Source: Cylicocyclus nassatus (lineage: Eukaryota; Nematoda; Chromadorea; Rhabditida; Strongylidae). From it: DNA of 64,000 nt. Below, one piece after another: positions 57,961 through 64,000 of the stretch (within the stretch, counting starts at the first letter, position 1; each line of letters begins with the position of its first letter). Made by a program: the position numbers and the translations under genes. The notes below the pieces were generated by a model. It saw only the letters and a program-made list of their open reading frames with translations, was not told where the DNA came from and did no database searches. Where the stretch lies: the NCBI GenBank assembly GCA_958299035.1, contig CATQJL010000223.1, positions 6,685,753 to 6,749,752 of the forward strand, given 5' to 3'.

Positions 57961-58096
57961 CAGGGCTACGCGACCGCGTCGCGCCCGGGCATCTTGCCGG
58001 CGCCGGCGCCATCGATCGAGGCGGCGCCATTGATGCCCGGGCGCGACGCGGTCGCGCGACCGCTGGTGCAAACGACTCTGCAATTTAGGAGCCCTG
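57961..58096. mobile_element. GC-rich palindrome, TA-flanked
   Basis: CAGGGCT and AGCCCTG end the element inside TA direct repeats. Within it GCGACCGCGTCGCGCCCGGG is matched by its exact inverse. The centre is CCGGCGCCGGCGCC plus ATCGAT. It is far more GC-rich than its surroundings. Confidence 0.6.
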
Positions 58097-58998
58097 TATA
58101 CATGTTACGTATTATGGCAGCTTTGAGTGCTGTGGAGTGCGCTCATGTAGCTGTATTAGGATACTCTTTGAGCTTTCCTTTCAATACCATTTTACATGCA
58201 TGATATTGCCAGGTAAGTGCATCTGGGTGTTTAAATAGGATCCAACCACCTCGAGGGGCTTCCCATGTAAGCTCAGTCTCGCGATTGCTGAGGATGTTAA
58301 AACACTCGTCCATTTCGGACTATGTTGAAGTTATGACGCAGCAAACATTGATATACTGGCAGTATACTTGTGGTAGGCGTGAAAATACTAGTTCCTCAAT
58401 GCTGCTCATGAAGCGCATAGCGAGGACAGGAGACTTTACTTTGATTACTTCATACATAGTCTATACAAGCTTAATTCCCTATTTTCTTCTAAAACATTTG
58501 GTGACTGGACTTAAGCTAACCTACTGGATGTTTTTTTGTTTTGTTCTCTGTATTTGTTTCTGGTTATGTTCTCGTGTTTTGTCGTGATTATGACACGCTT
58601 TGTGCGTAATACATAAGCATAAACACAAACAAGACTTTGACCATCGCAAGTCCTCCTACCTGAGAACAGTAATTCCCAGACCATCTAAAGAGGTTACATT
58701 TCTAAGATTCTCTCATGAAGACCAGTAAGCAAGGCTCAACTTAAAAGTTATCATGCTGGAGAAGTGCGTTTCCGCGTCTTCGACGGTGCGTTGCGTTCAT
58801 TTTCGTGAAGCCTTCCACATTCAAGCTCCAACAAGCACATTTGGTTCGGTGATGGTCTGGAATCCATCAAATCTGAAAACACGTACGAAACATGTAAATT
58901 CCCAAATTTTTTTACATGACGTAGTTTGGACTAACACTGCAAAACTTCGCGCCACGTGGGGAAGAGTACGTTGGAGCATGTCTGCCACGTACCAACTT
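58097..58998. other. intergenic, no gene supported
   Basis: Plus-strand frame 58285-58587 encodes a hydrophobic C-terminal half but lacks a supporting exon structure. Nothing else was recognised. Confidence 0.25.
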
Positions 58999-59453
58999 AA
59001 AGAAGTGTCCGGGCAAAAACTCGATTTTGAGATTTTGTACTTATACGGGCCTATTCGCCATGCTGAATCCGAAAATTCACTCTGGAAAGCGCGAAAACGG
59101 CAAAAAAGGGCTCTAACGCAGGAGGGAAACAGCAAATGGGCTGGGTCTTCCCCAATGTACTCACGCTCCCAGCTTCTGTAGCGGTCTTCGCGATTCCGCT
59201 AACCTTCCTAACATCGCCACCGGCCAAGTGCGAATGATTGACTTAAAACCGGAAGCGAGAAGAACGCTCCAGAAGCTGGGAGCGTGAATTCACAGTGGGG
59301 AGGGCCTCGCCCACCTGCTGATTTTCCTCCTGTGTTAAAGCCGTTTTTCGCCGTTTTCGCGCTCTAAAATGTGCATTTTCGGATTCAGCGTAGCGAATAG
59401 GCCCGGGTAAGCATAAAATCTCAAAATCGAGTTTTTGCCCGGACACTGCCTTT
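58999..59453. mobile_element. foldback element, AAAGGCAGTGTCCGGGC family (copy 2)
   Basis: GTGTCCGGGCAAAAACTCGA at the left and its inverse at the right are well preserved, as are the mirrored GCGAAAACGGC blocks and an inner CACGCTCCCAGCTTCTG / CAGAAGCTGGGAGCGTG pair. Same family as 1285-1564. Confidence 0.7.
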
Positions 59454-59663
59454 AATGTTGAGCATGTTGGAGGTGACGATATGCCTTCTGCTAATTGCCC
59501 GAGAAACGAAGTCTAGTTTGACTTCAGTGCATCTCTGCTGTGCCCTGAGTGTACTATAGCAGCGCTGCGGTTCTCCTCTTTTGGGACATGATTGACGAAC
59601 TGATTATCAGTTGACTATCACGTAAAGTGTGCATGATCGGACCTCTTCGACCGGCGCTTTTCT

Positions 59664-59821
59664 GTGGCCGTATTCATCAACGAAACCCGTGGGTTCCGGA
59701 ACCCACTGAGTTAGTGCTTTTGATAAATATCGATTCTTCTCTGGAGTAGAATCAATATTCATCAAAAGCACTAACCCAGTGGGTTCCGGAACCCACGGGT
59801 TTCGTTGATGAATACGGCCAC
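59664..59821. mobile_element. near-perfect 158-bp palindrome
   Basis: GTGGCCGTATTCATCAACGA and its inverse bound arms of about 70 bp that match almost everywhere, including GGGTTCCGGAACCCAC, itself self-complementary. The centre is near 59742. Confidence 0.7.
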
Positions 59822-60195
59822 TGAAGGTCGACTTTTGCCGATTCTCATTGCAAGGCATCCGACCCATATACTATAGCTGCAGCAGGCAATTGTGTGTCTA
59901 GGCGTGCATATGCACACCGAGGCGATGCCAAGTTGTTGGCCTAAAACCAGCATGTATCTGCAAACAAGACAAGCTCTGTCCTGGCCGAAAGTCGCACCCA
60001 ACTGCCAGCAAGCGGACAAATGCGAGTGCCCACTTACGTGGGGTCCCTTAAAGGCCGTTCTCGGTTCGGTACATCGATGGCCAGCTGATATGGAGCCGTG
60101 ACCATACCCTCGATACATAGAGCCACGTACTCTGGTAACCTTCACTTTGAGGGCTATGGGGGGACACAACCTTCACCTGGAAAAAAAATAGAAGT
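59822..60195. other. intergenic, overlapping frames only
   Basis: Frames on both strands (59892-60101 plus, 59771-60169 minus) overlap and lack support. No gene called. Confidence 0.3.
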
Positions 60196-60218
60196 CATCC
60201 GGGGCTTCGCCCCGGATG
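60196..60218. repeat. perfect GC hairpin
   Basis: CATCCGGGGC and GCCCCGGATG are exact inverse copies around TTC. Similar GGGGC...GCCCC hairpins occur in the hAT element near 35310 (CCGGGGCGGAGCCCCGG). Confidence 0.6.
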
Positions 60219-60619
60219 TTATTATCCTGACTGTATCGGAACGAATGTTAATGAAGCAAATATAGGGAATAATATCTCTAGCTTATCTCAGTGAAACCGA
60301 GAATTTGCGTTTTTATAGCCTTTTTTACCTTAAAAAGAAGGTTTCTGTGGAATCTTTGCCAGAATTCACGACAAAATTTCTCAGTTATCCTTTCATTTGA
60401 ATAAAATCGAGTTTCAGAAGTTTAGGAAAGCTATTGGAGTTAGATAAAAACGAGAAACCGCGCTTGAATCTTGCGCAGAGAGTCGCGCATAAAACGCTGG
60501 TCTATCTCGTTAATGAGTGATTTTCAAAGCTTGGGACGTTGTCAGCTCCTCGTCGTGTCATGACGATCGAAATGATATATAATGTTGCAGAGTTTCGTTG
60601 AGACCCCGCAGAGATCTAC

Positions 60620-60736
60620 TACCAGAGTCAAATGCCCCGTCGGCTCTGGTCTGCCTCCGCTGCTCATCTGCGTCTCCGCGCGCTGCGCGCTCTCTCGCTA
60701 CCCCAAACGCGGGGTGCGGGGCATTTAACTCTGGTA
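60620..60736. mobile_element. short foldback element (TACCAGAG ends)
   Basis: TACCAGAGTCAAATGCCCCG and its inverse (GGGGCATTTAACTCTGGTA) bound a GC-rich centre with CGCGCGCTGCGCGC. Confidence 0.6.
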
Positions 60737-61216
60737 CCCTTTTCTTCGTTGTTTCGAGCCCAATTTTAGCAAGCTATATATCATTTTGAAGCTCTTGATC
60801 TCTATTTTCACGCTGACAACGTCCCAGAACCACATTTTTTGATTTGATGGAGAAATTCGGCAAAAACCTTGTTTTCGAAAATCTCTTGCTTTTCTCCTAG
60901 TTTAACTCTTTTCACGCGGTTTTTCGTGCACTCTATAGATCTTGCTTCTGTTCATAATACAGATAACCACCCAGCCCTTACCTCTTCGATTATGGTGGAA
61001 TTTTTTGCGAAAAATCGTAAAAAGTGCGTTTTTCTTTACCTTGTTCTGTTTCAATGCTTTTGCATCGATTTTTTTCCAGCTTGGGCGATTATTGCTCAGA
61101 ACCATAAGCGCAAGAATTCACACAACGTCCAGAAAGTCAATGCGGGGGTAAAAATTTAAAGGACGCATCAAAAATCAAAACCCCGTGTTGCGAATTGCTG
61201 GTCCTGGAGCGAAAAC

Positions 61217-61663
61217 TTGCACTTTGAAACGCAGCCAAATGAAAGATTTCAGACTTCTTTGCAGCGTTTTTATCCGGTTTTCAACAGTTTCTTTTGCTTT
61301 TTATATCTGTTTTACGTCATATTCTCTTCTTTGATCTTCTTTAAACAACCTTCACTATTTATGACGTTTGATGTTCAAACAACCTTCACTTTTGACGCCC
61401 TGTCTCTAAACTATCGAAGGTATGGCCGTGACACTTCGCCAGCTAGCATGTTCCTGTGTCAGCAAGTGAACAGGCAGGAAAGTCGTCCTCTAGCGATGCC
61501 GACTAGGCGCACTCCGCATCACAGTCATGCTCCGTATTCGAGCCGACTTTCTGTTCAGCTACGCACATCGTCCATGCCTCCCACTACCACATTTCCACCC
61601 CTATTCCTTTTTATCGACGAAGCTGGAACTTACAACGAATGGCGCAATATGGCTAGTAGCTAA
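61217..61663 (+). other. 148-codon open frame, unidentified
   Basis: The first part is Phe-rich and hydrophobic. The second part is Pro/Ser/Thr/His-rich (PTRRTPHHSHAPYSSR). No splice structure, family or spliced-leader site was recognised. Confidence 0.2.
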
Positions 61664-61780
61664 TGAGTGGATTTAAACAAGCATCTGCCTACCGAGATTG
61701 TGCAGTCTTCAGCGTAGGGTCTGCACGCTCCTATAATGGGTGTCTACATCAACACCGGGAATGCCGTGTTTTTTTCACCG

Positions 61781-61953
61781 TTTGATTCAATTGGCTTGGG
61801 GCTGGAAGGCGGGGCTTCGCGAGCGGTTTGACTAAGGCTAGATAATGGTCAGAGAGCACGCGCGCGACAAAGACGCAGACTGCGCAGTGGGCGCGGGCGG
61901 ACTTAATTAGGTTACAAGCTCCGCCTTCTAGCCGCCAAGCCAGTTGAATCAAA
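61781..61953. mobile_element. foldback element (TTTGATTCAA ends)
   Basis: TTTGATTCAATTGGCTTGG and its inverse (CCAAGCCAGTTGAATCAAA) bound arms with mirrored GGCTGGAAGGCGG / CCGCCTTCTAGCC. Confidence 0.65.
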
Positions 61954-63122
61954 AGTTATATGAGCTACAGCATCCGCAAACAAATACGCGCCAGAGTGGT
62001 CATGACGGTCGGTCGATCAATTCCTCCGGTTGACTCAGAGAGTTTCCTTTTCTTAAGAGAGAAAGTGGTACTCGAAATGATCCAGCAAGTTGCTAGCTGA
62101 TAACACCCGCACAAAGGCAAGCCTTTATCTTTATAAATTCAAGCTTCACTACTATTTCCGTCTCGAACAAACAAATTTATTTGTGCAATCGATTTACAAC
62201 CGAGAAGTAACACGGGTAAAGTTGCTCAACGTGTCATACTTTTTTTTTCATATCGTAAAGATGTAGACAAATATTAGACTCTGAAAAATGCACCAAATAA
62301 CAATATGAGACAGAGAACGCTATCTAGCGGAAACGTCATGCGAGTTTCTGGAAAAACAATGTACAACTGAGGCGAGGCGTCATCACTAGCAGGATATCCA
62401 AAATTTACAATCTATGTCACTCAGTGCCAGTGCTCACGCCTTAAACAAATATAATGATAAACAAGCGCACAACTCTTGACAACCTGAAATATAAGTAAAA
62501 CCGCTTAGGATTTAGCGCTCTGTAACAAGAACTTCTTTTGACTGTACTTCTTTTCAAATGAGGCGAAAAGCTGACTATTCATGATAATTTAGCTGAGACA
62601 ACGAGACATGGCAACGAGGGTAAAAATAGAACAGTCACGGAGGGTGGTTATACGAAATAGAACTGCCACGTCGACAGATATGGGGAACGTCTGCTGCAGA
62701 CGTACAGGCTGTGTCAGCCTTGATTCCCTTTTCCATCAAAGTAACCGCCTCGTAAAAGCTTTCGCGCTGCGTTCTTCGGCTTGATCGAGATGACCGATCA
62801 GAGGCCGCTACGCCAAACTTTCGCGCGGCGGATGTGTCTTTGCGGAAAAAGGAGTATGCGACAGACACAGACTGTAACTCTCAACTCGTTGGAATTTGAT
62901 ACTGAAGCGATAGGTGAAATGTGCAAGTACATCGAGACCTGCTCGAATGAATGATTGTTAGGAAAAGGGTGCAGCACGGTAAGAAAAAGAAGAACATGAA
63001 TAAGACTGAGGTGGTCACAAGATCAATACACCAGGAAGTTTCTCTATAACATAATTTCTATACAATACTACTCAATCTACCAGGATGATGAATTAAGCAT
63101 ATGAGAGAAGTTCGGTATAATT
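61954..63122. other. 3' flank of the bZIP gene
   Basis: Probably includes the 3' UTR of the minus-strand bZIP gene. A minus-strand frame at 62635-62868 is open but unsupported. Confidence 0.35.
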
Positions 63123-63929
63123 CTACATCTTCGGTCGTTTCAAGCCCATTCCATTCGGCAAGCTTAGACCATTAATCAGTTGCTGTGCTTGTGGTATGTA
63201 CATACTGCTATGTTGAGGATTTGATAAAAGATCAACCTGGAATATGGAAAGGCATAGTTGAAAGGCGACGATACTCGTAAGCCAAAGAAAACTGAGCCTT
63301 AAAAAACTTCAAACAAGAAACTCCGAACTTACATCCACCGGAGATTCGGCCCTCGGATCCGTACTCAATGGCATTCCTTTCAAGCATACACAGCGAGCCT
63401 CCCGCTCTCGAAGTAAAGCTGTTAACCGATCAAGTTCACGTCGAAGCACTTGATTCTGCGTCTGAAGTGCAGAGAATAAATAGTTACATATGTATGACAT
63501 TCCCGTGTGATTTTAATGCAGTAAAACACAAAGCAAATTCATGATAGTATATGTCGCATCACTTTGCGGTTTCGAATGTACAAATCAAAAAGATTTTTCA
63601 AAATTTGATAAACTAGTATATATTCAAAAAACTTACATTAAGTTGTACTTTTTCTTGCTCTAAGGTGTGCACACGAGTGATCATATCATCGTGCTCTTCC
63701 TTCTTTCGTTTTCGGTAACGAACAGCAGCCGCCTTATTTCGCTCAAGAATGGTCATTCTGGAACTTTCCAACAACTATGTATCAAACGTGATTGAAGCAC
63801 GAGCAGCATTATAAAAAAAGGAAAAACTCTTGCACATACTTCCTTTCATCTGGAGGCATATCAGGGGCCAAGGATGTACGTCCCCGTCCACGTCCTCTGC
63901 CAGGCGTATGAGCAGGTGTACTTTCCGAA
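63123..63929 (-). CDS. atf-7: ATF-7/CREB5-like bZIP transcription factor, C-terminal part
   Basis: Nuclear DNA-binding factor of the ATF2/CREB5 group. The C. elegans ATF-7 acts with the PMK-1 p38 pathway in pathogen and stress response. Exons on the minus strand are 63929-63840, 63757-63637, 63461-63333 and 63236-63123, all joined in phase. The 5' part lies beyond the right edge. A basic GRGRGRGR stretch is followed by the DNA-contact region [17 protein letters not shown] and a leucine zipper (about [15 protein letters not shown] and then [17 protein letters not shown]). The tail ends [14 protein letters not shown]. The basic region and zipper are split by an intron directly after QLN. Assignment to ATF-7 and not another ATF2-type factor rests on the KAAAxRYRKRKK pattern and should be confirmed by alignment. 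Confidence 0.88.
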
Positions 63930-64000
63930 CTGAAAAAGGCCATTGTGCAGTGAAAATGAAATGAATACTCTTTCAAACCTTTTCGAAGAAGAACGATCAT

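Noticed and set aside
1..64000. tRNA, rRNA and spliced-leader RNA genes
   Set aside because: No cloverleaf with A and B boxes, rRNA core sequence or SL RNA was recognised by eye; tRNA-like words at 22264-22278 are the primer site of the LTR element.

Overview
The window is nuclear DNA from a nematode, most likely a strongylid (clade V, hookworm-like) parasite. The reasons: many small exons, short introns with TTTCAG-type acceptors, spliced-leader-like acceptors just upstream of start codons, nematode-type protein families, and a very high density of short inverted-repeat (foldback) transposons typical of strongylid genomes. No bacterial, organellar or CRISPR content was seen.

Five protein genes can be read exon by exon with consistent splice phases. 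They are a double-length RanGAP (ran-2, + strand, 8048-12564, 24 exons), a Dim1/U5-15kD spliceosomal protein (+, 23254-24262), Mediator subunit 21 (+, 25042-25662), the cullin neddylation co-E3 DCN-1 (-, 26275-29108), and a proline-rich four-transmembrane protein (-, 43526-47352). A sixth, an ATF-7-like bZIP factor (-, 63123 to the right edge), is cut by the window. A smaller single-membrane-span gene of unknown function lies at 36797-37381. Several other exon-like stretches (34580-36619, 40034-40447, 52818-53392, 53797-53954, 55923-56136, 56704-57075) are reported with low confidence. From memory, the C. elegans orthologues of ran-2, mdt-21, dcn-1 and atf-7 all lie on chromosome III, so the window probably belongs to that conserved linkage group.

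The rest is mobile DNA. A 5.4 kb LTR retrotransposon without coding capacity (17090-22507, minus strand, 4-bp target duplication, 229-bp LTRs differing at 3 positions) lies between ran-2 and the Dim1 gene. It carries three unusual internal arrays: seven regularly spaced 26-bp hairpins (21352-21648) with a compensatory change, a 15-16 bp direct-repeat cluster (21794-21945), and a pair of covarying stem-loops (18265-18375). Also present are two Helitron-like elements with large internal palindromes (48042-48617, 48854-50043), a hAT element with an exact 8-bp target duplication (35227-36468), three large foldbacks in tandem order (37829-41251, two of them mariner-type), a BEL/Pao gag relic (41543-42253), an RTE-type reverse-transcriptase relic inside an intron of the four-TM gene (43985-45190), a possible Penelope-type GIY-YIG relic, and about twenty small foldback elements.

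The recognised genes are housekeeping genes (Ran cycle, splicing, transcription, neddylation, stress transcription factor) with no shared pathway. Their proximity looks like ancestral linkage and not a functional cluster. The strongest candidate for something undescribed is the structured hairpin array in the non-coding LTR element.
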